Positions 44,504-54,244 are shown, numbered from the stretch's first letter. The stretch is 64,000 nt of DNA from JANQHO01 sp965218075 (GCA_965218075.1 CBDCJZ010000003.1:372001-436000), one strand, 5' to 3'. The notes: a model not told the origin generated them from the letters alone. Made by a program: numbers and translations.

Positions 44504-45226
44504 TGGCTTTGATTAATCAAGCTAAAGGAAGGGGGAATAAACAATCGACAAGCGGGTACGTTCGTGTTTTTAGAATATCCGAATTGGTCAATTTAATTAG
44601 CAAGATTCAAGCAGCAGTTATCTCAGCGGGAACTGAATTAGAAAAGCTAATCTTAGAAAGAGCCTCAAAAATAAAAGACTTAGACGCTTTTTTAGATGGT
44701 AATATTCATAAGCAAGAGCATTCAGGAATTTTTATGGCCAGTAAAAATCAAGTTAAAAAGCCTAATAGTATAAATTCTAGAGTTGAGCCTGATTTTCTAG
44801 CATTTGATTTAATCAAACGTTTATGTTATGTAGTCCAGGTAAAAGATGGGGGGAAGGGGGTCCGTTTGATACACAGAAATCTCAGGCTAAACTAAATAAT
44901 CTCAGGACGTTTTTAAATGCCTTTCATTTAAATTTAATATATATGGATTTAATTCTAAAACACCTAAAGAAGTTTATAATGGTTGAAAGCGTAAATTTAA
45001 CGTGGATCAATGTATAACAGGTCGACAGCTATGCGGTTTATTGAAAATTAATTATGATGAAATTATACGTATAAGAACAAATGATCGGCAAGATAATTTA
45101 GCCTATTTTATAGAAAGTTTGCCATCCATTCCAAACATTTATCATATGATTAAAATAGAATTTAATGCTTACATGTGTATAATTCCCATATTTTTCTTTA
45201 TCAAACTTAAATTAAAGATGATTTAA
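44503..45226 (+). pseudogene. Decayed type II restriction endonuclease
   Basis: The first frame (44503-44895) reads RVFRISELVNLISKIQAAVI, GTELEKLILERASKI and then VEPDFLAFDLIKRLCYVVQV KDG: a PD-(D/E)xK-like Asp followed by Gln-x-Lys. A frameshift in a G-rich run near 44860 changes frame to PFDTQKSQAKLNNLRTFLNA, which continues to 45017. A third frame has TGRQLCGLLKINYDEIIRIR and TNDRQDNLAYFIESL. Many endonucleases have a similar KDGDxFDTKKxxGE sequence after the catalytic core. It follows a dead methylase end, so this is a lost R-M pair. Specificity unknown. Confidence 0.6.
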
Positions 45227-45479
45227 CTGCCAAACCCATTAAGTTCTGGATAAAGGGTAGAAGCTTTATCTAGATCGGGTTTCAAAACATCAGTAAAATT
45301 TTACTGATGTTTTCTATTTATAATATGCAAATAGAAGCGAAAATTAAATTATAGACTAATCATAAAGCTTTTAAATAATACACCTCTCTTTTGACTCGAT
45401 TTGATGAGCTACATCTTGTACAATCCGTTAGTTTTTAAACCAATATGCAAAATGTATGTGTAATTAACAGCCCTGGAAT
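45227..45479. other. Gene-free spacer
   Basis: Nothing recognisable. An inverted repeat can be seen near 45284-45310 (AAAACATCAGTAAAATTTTACTGATGTTTT), which has 15-bp perfect arms without spacer and would make a hairpin with a T-rich end; it may have terminated the dead endonuclease operon. Confidence 0.5.
45284..45313 (+). terminator. Perfect hairpin with T-rich ends
   Basis: AAAACATCAGTAAAA is followed directly by TTTTACTGATGTTTT, its exact reverse complement, then CTATTTATAA. The shape (stem ACATCAGTAAAA, terminal T run) is that of a bidirectional intrinsic terminator. It lies about 60 bases beyond the last frame of the dead endonuclease. Confidence 0.6.
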
Positions 45480-45800
45480 CATTTCACTCCTTTGTACTGA
45501 ATGAATTATCTGAGGTAGGATAGATCACTCTTTCTTATCAGCACCTCCTACTTTTACTTCTAACTTTCTGTAAAACAAAGTATGATTCATCCATTTCTAT
45601 ACCATTTTACTTAATTCTGTGAATTGCTTCTCTAATAATGCTGATTTAATAATACTGACCTGAATAAATTGAAATATTTATCCATAGTTTTACGATTAAC
45701 ATAAGCAATTACAGATGCTTCTTTAAAAGAGGAAATGTCAGCTATGAAATTTTTGAAAACAAGTATATATTTTTGCCTTGAGATAGAGTTGAAATCTTAT
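45480..45800 (-). mobile_element. IS1595-family transposase relic (second subgroup)
   Basis: Right to left the minus strand reads FIADISSFKEASVIAYVNRK, TMDKYFNLFRSVL, a gap with frameshift, then EMDESYFVLQKVRSKSRRC. This matches the HTH-linker VNRKTxxKYFNLFR and the catalytic EVDESYFGxxRVRGKRGRGA motif of the IS1595 subgroup with DESYF rather than DETYIGG. No other part is recognisable and stops interrupt the frame. Confidence 0.6.
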
Positions 45801-45905
45801 AACTTCTGATTTGCTATATTAATAACTTTTATTATATTCTATTCAACTGTTATCTTGGAAAGAACCCTAGTAATGTAGGTTCGATATAAAATCAAATTTT
45901 TTTGT

Positions 45906-46883
45906 TTAGAGTTCTAATTCTAGAGTCCTAATAATATCCTTCACAAAATAAGTAGCGATCAAGTCTGCACGGGATCTTTTTATAGCAACAAGAGTTTCTA
46001 TCATGGCTTGTTGTTCGTTGAGCCAACCTTTTTGGGCAGCAGCTTTAATCATAGCATATTCTCCACTTACCTGATAAGCAGAAAGGGGAGCGTGACAAAT
46101 TTCCTTAATAGACTTAATGACGTCAAGATAGAGCATAGCAGGCTTAATCATCACTATATCGGCTCCTTCCGCTATATCTAATAGGGCTTCTTTAATTCCT
46201 TCTCTTTGATTAGCGGGATTCATTTGGTAGGTTTTCTTATCGCTAAAACCAAGAGTTGAGTCTAAAGCATCTCGAAAAGGCCCGTAAAAGCAGGAAGCAT
46301 ATTTGGCGCTGTAGGCCATTATTCCAGTGTGAATAAAACCATTTGTTTCTAAGGCTGTCCGTATTGCCTGAACACGACCATCCATCATATCGCTGGGTGC
46401 CACAAAATTTGATCCAGCTTGAGCATGCGAAACAGCTATTTTAGCTAAAACTTCTACTGTTTCATCGTTAAGAATTTCCTCCCGTTCAACTATTCCATCA
46501 TGCCCATGAGAAGAGTAGGGATCTAGAGCTACATCAGTCATGAGGCATATTTCTGGAACAGCATTTTTGATTTCTCGAATAGCTCTTTGCATTAATCCAT
46601 GTGGGTTTAAGGCTTCTCTACCGGTGTTATCCTTTAATTCATGGGGAATTTTAGCAAAGAGCAAGGTAGAACGACATCCCATATTCCAGAGTTCTTTCAC
46701 TTCTTTTACGAGGAAGTCAAGGCTAAAGCGATGATAATCTGGCATGAATTTAATTTCTTCTTTTTTCCCTTTGCCTTCAGTAACAAAAAGAGGAGCAATA
46801 AAATCAGAGGGGTGAAGGCGAACCTCGGCCACCATATCACGAATGGCTTGTGTAGTTCGTAATCTGCGTAGTCTTATATTCAT
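45906..46883 (-). CDS. hemB: Delta-aminolevulinic acid dehydratase (porphobilinogen synthase)
   Basis: Started at the ATG at 46883 (MNIRLRRLRTTQAIRDMVAE) the protein is 325 aa. It has the active-site lysine in ADIVMIKPAMLYLDVI (near 250), the flap lysine/serine segment VAPSDMMDGRV, and YQVSGEYAMI. It condenses two 5-aminolevulinate molecules to porphobilinogen. An earlier ATG at 46892 is unlikely. It overlaps the hemF stop (ATGA) and hemE lies further upstream, so three heme-pathway genes are clustered. Catalytic residues intact. Confidence 0.96.
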   Translation of the reverse strand: MNIRLRRLRTTQAIRDMVAEVRLHPSDFIAPLFVTEGKGKKEEIKFMPDYHRFSLDFLVKEVKELWNMGCRSTLLFAKIPHELKDNTGREALNPHGLMQRAIREIKNAVPEICLMTDVALDPYSSHGHDGIVEREEILNDETVEVLAKIAVSHAQAGSNFVAPSDMMDGRVQAIRTALETNGFIHTGIMAYSAKYASCFYGPFRDALDSTLGFSDKKTYQMNPANQREGIKEALLDIAEGADIVMIKPAMLYLDVIKSIKEICHAPLSAYQVSGEYAMIKAAAQKGWLNEQQAMIETLVAIKRSRADLIATYFVKDIIRTLELEL

Positions 46884-47785
46884 GCAATCCAATCTTTTGG
46901 TTTTTGTAAAACTTTAATTAGCTTTTCTTCTTCAGAACCTGGTTGAAGCTGATAATTGTAATCCCAACGTACACGGGGAGGAAGACTCATTAAAATACTT
47001 TCTATACGCCCATTGGTTTTAATCCCAAAAAGAGTTCCCCGATCGTGCATCAAATTGAATTCTACATATCGTCCCCTTCTTATTTCCTGCCAATAACGAT
47101 GTTTTTCATTCCAAGGAATATCCATTCGTTTTTCTACTATGGGTAAATAGGAAGGAAGAAAAGCTCTTCCCATATTCATGTTAAATTCTCTCCAATCCTG
47201 AGCAGTACGAATTTCATCGGGACGTAGGTAGTCAAAAAAAGCACCTCCTATACCTCGTCCTTCATTTCGATGATGGTTGCGAAAATATTCATCGCATTGC
47301 TTTTTGAATTTAGGATATAGGTTCTTCCCATATTTGTCAGCAGTAATTTTTTGAATACGATGGAAATGCCTGGCATCCTCTTCAAAAAGATAATAGGGGG
47401 TGAGGTCTGCCCCACCGCCAAACCAGTTGTCAATTTTATTCCTTTGAGCATCATACATTTCAAAGTAGCGATAATTGGCATGAGTAGTAGGGACAAATGG
47501 ATTTTCGGGATGAATAATCAAAGAGATACCGCAGGAGAAAAACCCGTTTCCGTCAATATTCATACTTTTTTTGAGCATCTCCGGTATTTTGCCATAGACG
47601 ACAGAAGTACTTACGCCTCCTTTTTCAAAAATATTTCCATTGCTTATTATCTTAGATCTTCCGCCACCACCCCCGGGTCGTTTCCAATGGTCTTCTAAAA
47701 ATTTGGCTTTACCATCCAGGTTTTCTAAGGTTTTGCAAATCTCGTCTTGTAAGCTTCTTATAAATTCAATGAATTCTTCTTTCAT
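46880..47785 (-). CDS. hemF: Oxygen-dependent coproporphyrinogen III oxidase
   Basis: Started at the ATG at 47785 (MKEEFIEFIRSLQDEICKTL) the protein is 301 aa, the usual HemF size; the frame is open to 47839 but those codons do not fit the family. Signatures are WKRPGGGGGRSKII, FGGGADLTPYYLFEEDARHF, and RGIGGAFFDYL. It converts coproporphyrinogen III to protoporphyrinogen IX using O2, so the organism makes heme aerobically. Its stop overlaps hemB. A TATCTTTG box on the minus strand (47844 to 47837) lies 50 bases upstream. Confidence 0.96.
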   Translation of the reverse strand: MKEEFIEFIRSLQDEICKTLENLDGKAKFLEDHWKRPGGGGGRSKIISNGNIFEKGGVSTSVVYGKIPEMLKKSMNIDGNGFFSCGISLIIHPENPFVPTTHANYRYFEMYDAQRNKIDNWFGGGADLTPYYLFEEDARHFHRIQKITADKYGKNLYPKFKKQCDEYFRNHHRNEGRGIGGAFFDYLRPDEIRTAQDWREFNMNMGRAFLPSYLPIVEKRMDIPWNEKHRYWQEIRRGRYVEFNLMHDRGTLFGIKTNGRIESILMSLPPRVRWDYNYQLQPGSEEEKLIKVLQKPKDWIA

Positions 47786-47836
47786 TGCAATATTTTGTTT
47801 CGACCTTACTTTGTTGTCAACATATGGGGGAAATAG

Positions 47837-47844
47837 CAAAGATA
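47837..47844 (-). promoter_or_regulatory. Probable hemF-hemB -7 promoter box
   Basis: TATCTTTG on the minus strand, 51 bases before the chosen hemF ATG, fits the Bacteroidota -7 consensus. Its position upstream of 47839 also argues against the longer hemF start, which would overlap the promoter. Confidence 0.5.
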
Positions 47845-47998
47845 AGATCAGAACTGCTTAGATATTTTTGGGAAATTACCTAAAATTTTGCTCAAAAAAT
47901 CCGAGGAATTTTGTTCGTAGATATCTCTTTGCAACTACAAAGTATTTCTTGTTATAAAGAATCTAAAAGATCATTTTGTTCATCTATAATCAAATTAA

Positions 47999-49015
47999 CT
48001 AATGACTTTTAATAATATCTACAAAAGCTCGGACGTGGTCTATCCGAACATTAGGTAAAATGCCGTGTCCCAGATTAGCTATATAACGATGTTTACCAAA
48101 ATCCTCTACCATTTGTTTAGTTAATTTCTCAATTTCAGGCATAGGAGACAATAAACGTGCTGGATCGAGATTTCCCTGGAGGGTTACATTATACCGGGTA
48201 AATTTTCGCGCCATATGTGGAGGAATAGTCCAATCCACTCCCAGAGCAGAAACTGGCATCTCAGCCATTTCTTTCAAAGCAAACCAGCAACCTTTTCCAA
48301 AAACTATAACCGGGACACTGGCATGTAAACTTGCTACTATTTCACGGATATATTGAAGCGAAAACATTTCGTAATCTGAAGCGCTAAGTAAACCTCCCCA
48401 AGAATCAAATATCTGCACGACATCAACTCCACTAACTATTTTTTCTCGAAGATAGGCTATGGTAACTTTAGTAATCTTTTTCAGTAATAGATGCGCTACT
48501 TTGGGTTGAGTGTAGCAGAATGCTTTTGCTTTGTCAAAAGTCTTACTGCTTTTACCTTGTACCATATAGCAAAATACTGTCCATGGAGACCCTGCAAATC
48601 CAATCAAAGGAACGGCCCCGGCTAATTCCCGTTTGGAGAGACTAATTGCTCTGAACACATAGCTGAGACGATCTTTTATATCAACTTCTGAAATGGCCTC
48701 AACTTGCTTCTTGGAACGAATGGGATTTGGAATAAACGGTCCTTTAAGGGGAATCATCTGTACTTCTACATCCAATGCTAGAGGAATAACCAGGATATCT
48801 GAAAAAATGATGGCAGCGTCTACCCCTATCTGATGGACGGGCATTAAAGTAATTTCTGTGCTTAACTCCGGAGTTTCTACCATTTTAAAAAAGCTATATT
48901 TTTCTCGGAGTTTTATATAATCAGGTAGGTAACGCCCAGCTTGGCGCATCATCCATACAGGGGGGCGTTTTACTTTTTCGCCTTTAAGGGCTCTAAGTAA
49001 AAGATCGTTCTTCAC
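47999..49015 (-). CDS. hemE: Uroporphyrinogen decarboxylase
   Basis: The 338-aa protein carries the N-terminal signature PPVWMMRQAGRYLPDY (residues about 19-34), GFAGSPWTVFCYMVQG near 145, and the C-terminal LGHGILPNV motif. It removes four carboxyl groups from uroporphyrinogen III to give coproporphyrinogen III, the substrate of HemF encoded 214 bases downstream. Together with hemB, three of the common heme genes lie in one 3.1-kb block in the same orientation. Length and active-site residues are normal. Confidence 0.96.
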   Translation of the reverse strand: MKNDLLLRALKGEKVKRPPVWMMRQAGRYLPDYIKLREKYSFFKMVETPELSTEITLMPVHQIGVDAAIIFSDILVIPLALDVEVQMIPLKGPFIPNPIRSKKQVEAISEVDIKDRLSYVFRAISLSKRELAGAVPLIGFAGSPWTVFCYMVQGKSSKTFDKAKAFCYTQPKVAHLLLKKITKVTIAYLREKIVSGVDVVQIFDSWGGLLSASDYEMFSLQYIREIVASLHASVPVIVFGKGCWFALKEMAEMPVSALGVDWTIPPHMARKFTRYNVTLQGNLDPARLLSPMPEIEKLTKQMVEDFGKHRYIANLGHGILPNVRIDHVRAFVDIIKSH

Positions 49016-49304
49016 AGAAGGCTGAATTTAAAATAACCTGAGCTCGGTATAGAAAAGTAAAATTTTAATAGAGTAAAATATATCATCTGTAAATGCTCCC
49101 GAGATAATTTACTTCCCTAATCGGTAAATAGGAATTAGATTCTTTCCCTCTAACCTGATGATTCTCACGTTGTAAAACCTTTATAAAGCCGCTATAAAAA
49201 CCTAAGAATTAAATCCCCCCTTACTGCCCATCTATTTAAATTGTTCTAGCTTGTCATTTTTATCGTCCACCAAGCTGAGGTATTAGAGCCCCTGTAAGAT
49301 AAAT

Positions 49305-50153
49305 CTAATATTTCGTTGGCTTCTTCTCTTCCTTATTTCGCCTTTTTGCAGGATAATCAATAAGACTCTCTCTTGTTTCCAAGCTCAGAACAATTTCTTT
49401 GAGCATTAATGGAGTAACTTGTTGTTGGGTATCACTCAAGGCTTTATTGGGAGAAATATGAGTTTCGATCATTAACCCATCCATCCCCAAGTTGATGGCA
49501 CTTTGGGAGACCTCACGAATAAGAGCTCGTTTACCGGCAATATGACTGGGGTCACAAATAATCGGCAATTGAGGTGCTAATTTCCTCAGTTCAAAAAACA
49601 CCTCCCATTTTGGCTCATTTCTAAAAGGATGGCTTTGATGAGCAAAGAATCCGCGATGTATAGCAGCCAGCTTATCAATGCCCGCCTTGTTAATGCGCTC
49701 TACTGCTCCCATCCAAAGCCCTACCTCTGCATGAATAGGATTCTTGACCATTACCGGTATGTCCATGCCTACAAGGGCATCTGCTATTTCTTGTACATAA
49801 AAGGAGTTTACGGTAGTACGTGCACCAATCCAAAGTATGTCAATATCGGCCTTGAGAGCTTCTTCAACATGGGTAGCATTGGCTACTTCGGCAATAACCG
49901 GTAACGAATATTCCTTGCCAGCCTGTTTAAGCCAACTTAGAGCGGGTATCCCAATTCCTTGAAAGGTGCCGGGCTTAGTACGCGGTTTCCAGATGCCTCC
50001 TCGCAGGGCGCTAGCCAAGCTAGTGGCTGCAATTTCTCGAGCTGTAGCCATAATTTGCTCTGGGCTTTCCACGCTACAGGGACCAGCAATAAGAAAAGGT
50101 TCTGATTTTATTTCAATCCAACTATTCATGGACAAACTCTTTAAGCTATTCAT
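49305..50153 (-). CDS. aroF: 3-deoxy-7-phosphoheptulonate (DAHP) synthase, type I-beta, no chorismate mutase domain
   Basis: The 282-aa protein has the family landmarks FLIAGPCSVES, WKPRTKPGTFQG (phosphoenolpyruvate site), MVKNPIHAEVGLW, AIHRGFFAH and ICDPSHIAGKR. It joins PEP and erythrose-4-phosphate to open the shikimate pathway. In many Bacteroidota this enzyme is fused to a C-terminal type II chorismate mutase (total near 360 aa). Here the protein ends with a lysine-rich tail (AKRRNKEEKKPTKY) and the mutase is not found in the next 290 bases. The start at 50153 versus an inner ATG (MNSWIEIK, 50129) is open. Confidence 0.9.
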   Translation of the reverse strand: MNSLKSLSMNSWIEIKSEPFLIAGPCSVESPEQIMATAREIAATSLASALRGGIWKPRTKPGTFQGIGIPALSWLKQAGKEYSLPVIAEVANATHVEEALKADIDILWIGARTTVNSFYVQEIADALVGMDIPVMVKNPIHAEVGLWMGAVERINKAGIDKLAAIHRGFFAHQSHPFRNEPKWEVFFELRKLAPQLPIICDPSHIAGKRALIREVSQSAINLGMDGLMIETHISPNKALSDTQQQVTPLMLKEIVLSLETRESLIDYPAKRRNKEEKKPTKY

Positions 50154-50176
50154 GATATATAATCAACTTTGCTTTT

Positions 50177-50855
50177 TTATTTTGGCTTATACAAGACCAG
50201 TAAAGGCATAGAGACATAGTACGCCAACTTTGAGGTGAGGCTTTGATGAAAGAGACTTTCAAAAAACTTATAACGTTTAGAGATAGCAAAAAGTATATCT
50301 GCATTTTTAGCCTCAAAAGTAGCTCCAAAAATTTGAGCGAAGACTTTTAGCCTTTCTTTGAGATTCAAGTCGCTTGCCAGCACAATGGTTTTCGCTTTTT
50401 TTAATTTCGACTGAGAGGAAATTACTAATGCCGGAATATTGACATTTTGAATAACTGAAGCTGCATTAAATCCTATAATAAGCTCTTCTATCCCACTGAG
50501 ACATTTGATACCCAATTACTATCAAATCAATATTATCTTTTTTGACCCTTTCTTTAATCAGCCTTATAAGGTTACCCATCACTACTCGAGTTGTAAAGGA
50601 GATGCCAGGGTCTTTTATTTTAGCTTTAAATGATGTCATATTCTGCTGTACGTCTTCCTTCATTACATCCAATAGCGAAGTGGAGATACTTCTGTTAGAG
50701 TAGGAAGGTCATAGGAATTAAAAATAATGATATAACCGTTAGTTCTTTTTGCAACATCTGCTGTAGATGACCAGACTAATTCCGCATTTTGAGAAAAGCC
50801 TGTGGGGAAGCAATATCGTTTTCATTCCAAACTCACCTGCTGTTGCTAAGATAAC
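50177..50855 (-). pseudogene. Universal stress protein (UspA family), broken
   Basis: Fragments in three frames join to one tandem Usp: MKTILLP near 50855, then AELVWSSTADVAKRTNGYII and IFNSYDLPTL, then MTSFKAKIKDPGISFTTRVV with LIVIGYQMS (50672-50466), then SVIQNVNIPALVISSQSKLK and AKTIVLASDLN (50515-50177). At least three frameshifts are needed. The last frame has the start of a second Usp domain. Usp proteins bind ATP and help stress survival. Not functional in this form. Confidence 0.75.
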
Positions 50856-51044
50856 TATATTCACAATTCGGATTCGTTGAGTTGTTGGATTTTTCATCAA
50901 AGGTAATAGCATCAGTTTTAAAACACGAAAGCCTGCACTTAGCTAGTACAATATTACACATCTATTATTTTTAGATGTCAGATTTTGTCCTCCGTCATTT
51001 CAAAAACAGGCCTAGATTAACTCTGTATATTTGCGTGTAGTGCC
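50856..51044. other. Spacer before hflX 3' end
   Basis: AT-rich with no recognised gene. Confidence 0.4.
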
Positions 51045-52238
51045 CTAGTATAGAAAATTATTATAGGGGAAGCTAACAGCATGTATTTTCGCTATTATTC
51101 CGTACAGTCGGTTCTTTAGCTCATCAATATTCTTTTTTTGAGTAGCAGATATAAAAACCGTATTGTTGCCGGCTTTGGCAATCCAAGTCTGTTTCCAATC
51201 ATTTAAGCTAAAACTTTCTCTAGTATAGGGGAATGGGTTATTATCTTCATATTTCCTGTGATGAAAAGCATCAATCTTATTAAATACGAACAAAGTCGGT
51301 TTTTCCCGCTTGTCAATTTCAGCTATGATTTGATTAACTGTTTGTATATGCTCTTCAAAGTTTGGATGGGAAATGTCAATTACATGAACTAAAACATCGG
51401 CTTCTCTCACCTCATCAAGGGTAGATTTAAAAGATTCTATTAACTGGGTAGGAAGCTTGTGAATAAAGCCAACAGTATCAGTAAGTAAAAAAGGAAGATT
51501 ATCTATTACTACTCTCCTCACAGTGGTATCAAGAGTGGCAAACAGTTTATTTTCTGCAAATACTTTAGACTTACTGAGGAGGTTCATCAAGGTGCTTTTT
51601 CCCACGTTGGTATATCCTATGAAAGCTACTCTTACCAATGAGCCACGATTTCCTCTCTGGACCGCCATTTGTTTGTCAATTTTGCTAAGCTTGTCTTTTA
51701 GGAGAGATATTTTATCGCGTATAATTCTTCGGTCTGTTTCAATTTCTCGTTCCCCGGGACCTTTCATGCCAATACCTCCCTTTTGCTTATTTAGGTGAGT
51801 CCACATATTGGTAAGACGAGGCAATAGATATTCATATTGTGCCAGTTCAACCTGGGCCTGGGCATAAGAGGTTTGGGCTCTAGAGGCAAAAATATCCAGT
51901 ATTAGGCCTGTACGGTCTAGAATTTTGCAATTGAATATTTTCTCAACGTTCTTAATTTGTGATGAGCTGAGTTCGTCATCAAAGATGGCCAAGTCGGTAT
52001 CGTGTTCTTTAATATACTTGGCTATTTCATAGATTTTACCTGAACCTAAAAGTGTTTTAGGATTCGGATTATCCAGTTTTTGAGTAAACCTCTTTTGAGT
52101 ATCTGCCCCAGCAGTATCCGCTAAAAATTCTAATTCGTTCAGATACTCTATTAATTTTTCCTCCGGTTGAAAGCGGTTAATAAGTCCAATTAACACGGCA
52201 GATTCACGTATTTTTATCCCATGTTGTAGTTTTATCAT
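51045..52238 (-). CDS. hflX: GTPase HflX
   Basis: Started at the ATG at 52238 (MIKLQHGIKIRESAVLIGLI) the protein is 397 aa; the frame is open to 52274 but overlaps the preceding gene. It has the HflX N-terminal domain, a coiled coil with EREIETDRRIIRDKISLLKD, and G motifs GYTNVGKSTLMN (G1), DTVGFIHKLP (G3) and FNKID (G4). HflX binds the 50S subunit and splits stalled ribosomes, especially under heat or antibiotic stress. It follows a four-TM membrane gene on the same strand with 14 bases between. All nucleotide-binding motifs are intact. Confidence 0.94.
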   Translation of the reverse strand: MIKLQHGIKIRESAVLIGLINRFQPEEKLIEYLNELEFLADTAGADTQKRFTQKLDNPNPKTLLGSGKIYEIAKYIKEHDTDLAIFDDELSSSQIKNVEKIFNCKILDRTGLILDIFASRAQTSYAQAQVELAQYEYLLPRLTNMWTHLNKQKGGIGMKGPGEREIETDRRIIRDKISLLKDKLSKIDKQMAVQRGNRGSLVRVAFIGYTNVGKSTLMNLLSKSKVFAENKLFATLDTTVRRVVIDNLPFLLTDTVGFIHKLPTQLIESFKSTLDEVREADVLVHVIDISHPNFEEHIQTVNQIIAEIDKREKPTLFVFNKIDAFHHRKYEDNNPFPYTRESFSLNDWKQTWIAKAGNNTVFISATQKKNIDELKNRLYGIIAKIHAVSFPYNNFLY

Positions 52239-52252
52239 ATTACCATAACCAA

Positions 52253-52687
52253 TCAATATGGCCACACATCCCAAGGGATGCGCAAAAGAGCCAGGATAAG
52301 CCCAGACAAGTAAAAAACAGATAATGTCCTGAATTTTTTTACTGGATCAGTATGTCGTTTGGCTCTAGAATAGCCGATAGTAACTAAAGCTATAGCTAAG
52401 ATCATAATGGCAATGTGTTCTATGGCATAAAAACGATATGTACTATTAGACATCATTTCTCCACTGTTAAATGCTGCTTTGGTAATCGGGCTAATAAAGT
52501 AAAGTGCTAAACCAATCGCAAACTGTAGATGAGCAAGTATTAGCGTTACGAAGGCCATACTCTTGTCACCTTTAGTAAAACTTTTCTTTTGTGCCCACTT
52601 ACTTAAAAAAACAGCTACTGACATTATCAATAAGGCTAAAATCAGATAGGGTAGGTAGGAGTGCAAATGTTTGATACCTTTATACAT
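52253..52687 (-). CDS. Four-TM conserved membrane protein (cytochrome B-like)
   Basis: The 144-aa protein has four hydrophobic segments (about 10-28, 47-67, 88-107, 122-140). His residues are placed near the membrane in GIKHLHSYLPYLI, ILAHLQFAIGLALYFISP and YAIEHIAIMILAIALVTIG. Bacteroidota homologues are often named cytochrome B for this spacing, but heme binding is not proven. It ends 14 bases before the preferred hflX ATG, so they are probably co-transcribed. Confidence 0.7.
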   Translation of the reverse strand: MYKGIKHLHSYLPYLILALLIMSVAVFLSKWAQKKSFTKGDKSMAFVTLILAHLQFAIGLALYFISPITKAAFNSGEMMSNSTYRFYAIEHIAIMILAIALVTIGYSRAKRHTDPVKKFRTLSVFYLSGLILALLRIPWDVWPY

Positions 52688-52971
52688 AAACGAAGTTCTA
52701 CCGCCAAAGGTAACAATTAAGCTATTTCGAGCTATAGATGATTGCCTTGCTTATTTTTAGAGTAATCGGTTTGCTGAGTTCAGTTCAAAATTGGCTGTGT
52801 AAGAATTATCGACTGAAAAATATCATGCCCCGGTTTTACAACCCATTAAAGCACATACACTGAAATTGCAAAAATTTAGCGTAGGTCAGCTATCTACTAT
52901 CTACATTAATTAAAATGAACTTCGAGAAAGAAATTTCAATAGTGTGTATTTTACATTCCTAAAACTTAGTC

Positions 52972-54240
52972 ATGAACATTATGATATTAGGCAGCGGTGG
53001 ACGGGAGCACGCCTTAGCCTGGAAAATAGCTCAAAGCGACAAAACACATCAGTTATACGTAGCTCCCGGAAACGGGGGAACCTTGGAGGTAGGTAAAAAT
53101 GCATCGCTTGATATGAATAATTTCCACGAAGTGGGGAAATATTGCATTTCCAGAAAAATAGACCTTTTGGTTGTTGGCCCAGAAGAACCCCTAGTAAGAG
53201 GAATAAAAGATCATTTTAAAACATCAGCGGATTTAAAGCATATCATGGTTATAGGACCAGATGCTCGGGCTGCACAGCTGGAAGGTAGCAAGTTGTTTTC
53301 TAAAAAGTTTATGAGAAAATATGATATACCCACTGCGGCTTATAAAAGTTTCAGTGCAAGTGAACGGGAAACTGGACGTAGATTTTTGGAAACACTTAGA
53401 CCTCCCTATGTGCTCAAGGCCGATGGGCTTGCTGCTGGTAAGGGGGTTTTGATTTTAGATAATATTGCTGATGCCTGTGAAGGGTTAGAACAAATGCTAA
53501 GCGGAAAATTTGGTGAAGCCAGCAAAGAAGTAATAATTGAAGAACATCTCAATGGAATAGAGTTTTCCGTTTTTATATTAACGGATGGCGAAAACTATAA
53601 AATATTGCCCGTTGCAAAAGATTATAAGCGTATTGGAGAAGGAGATACTGGCTCAAATACAGGAGGAATGGGAGCTATTTCTCCTGTTAGTTTTGTAGAT
53701 GATGTTCTAATGAAAAAAGTAGAGGAACGAATCATAAAGCCTACAATCGAGGGTATTAAAGAACAAGGGATGGACTACAGAGGTTTTATATTCTTTGGAC
53801 TAATTAGCGTAAAAGGAGAACCGTATATAATAGAATATAATGTGAGAATGGGAGATCCGGAAGCAGAAGTAGTAATGTCTCGTATTCATTCTGATCTGGT
53901 AAAATTGTTACAAGCCACAGCCCAAGGGGAATTAGGAAAGCTTGAATTGTTGGAGAAGAAAAGTTTTTCCAGTACGGTTATGGCAGTGTCTAAAGGTTAT
54001 CCAAGCAGCTACGAGAAAGGCAAAGTAATAACAGGATTACAGGATATAGAGAATTGCATGGCATTTCATGCAGGGACTAAAATAGAAGATAACAAATTAC
54101 TAACTAATGGAGGTCGAGTAATAGCTTTTACTGGAATGGCGGCTACTCAGGAAGAAGCGTTGGAAAAAAGCTATGCTGCTATCAAAAAAATATATTATGA
54201 AGGAATTACCTTTCGCAGGGACATAGGTTTTGATTTATGA
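52972..54240 (+). CDS. purD: Phosphoribosylamine-glycine ligase
   Basis: The 422-aa protein starts MNIMILGSGGREHALAWKIA, the GARS N-domain signature. An ATP-grasp domain follows (YVLKADGLAAGKGVLIL, GMGAISPV) with RMGDPEAEVVM near 290, and a C-domain. It catalyses the second step of de novo purine synthesis, joining glycine to phosphoribosylamine. It is single and plus-oriented, convergent with a small membrane gene ending five bases away. Full length, all landmarks present. Confidence 0.97.
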   Translation: MNIMILGSGGREHALAWKIAQSDKTHQLYVAPGNGGTLEVGKNASLDMNNFHEVGKYCISRKIDLLVVGPEEPLVRGIKDHFKTSADLKHIMVIGPDARAAQLEGSKLFSKKFMRKYDIPTAAYKSFSASERETGRRFLETLRPPYVLKADGLAAGKGVLILDNIADACEGLEQMLSGKFGEASKEVIIEEHLNGIEFSVFILTDGENYKILPVAKDYKRIGEGDTGSNTGGMGAISPVSFVDDVLMKKVEERIIKPTIEGIKEQGMDYRGFIFFGLISVKGEPYIIEYNVRMGDPEAEVVMSRIHSDLVKLLQATAQGELGKLELLEKKSFSSTVMAVSKGYPSSYEKGKVITGLQDIENCMAFHAGTKIEDNKLLTNGGRVIAFTGMAATQEEALEKSYAAIKKIYYEGITFRRDIGFDL

Positions 54241-54244
54241 GATT

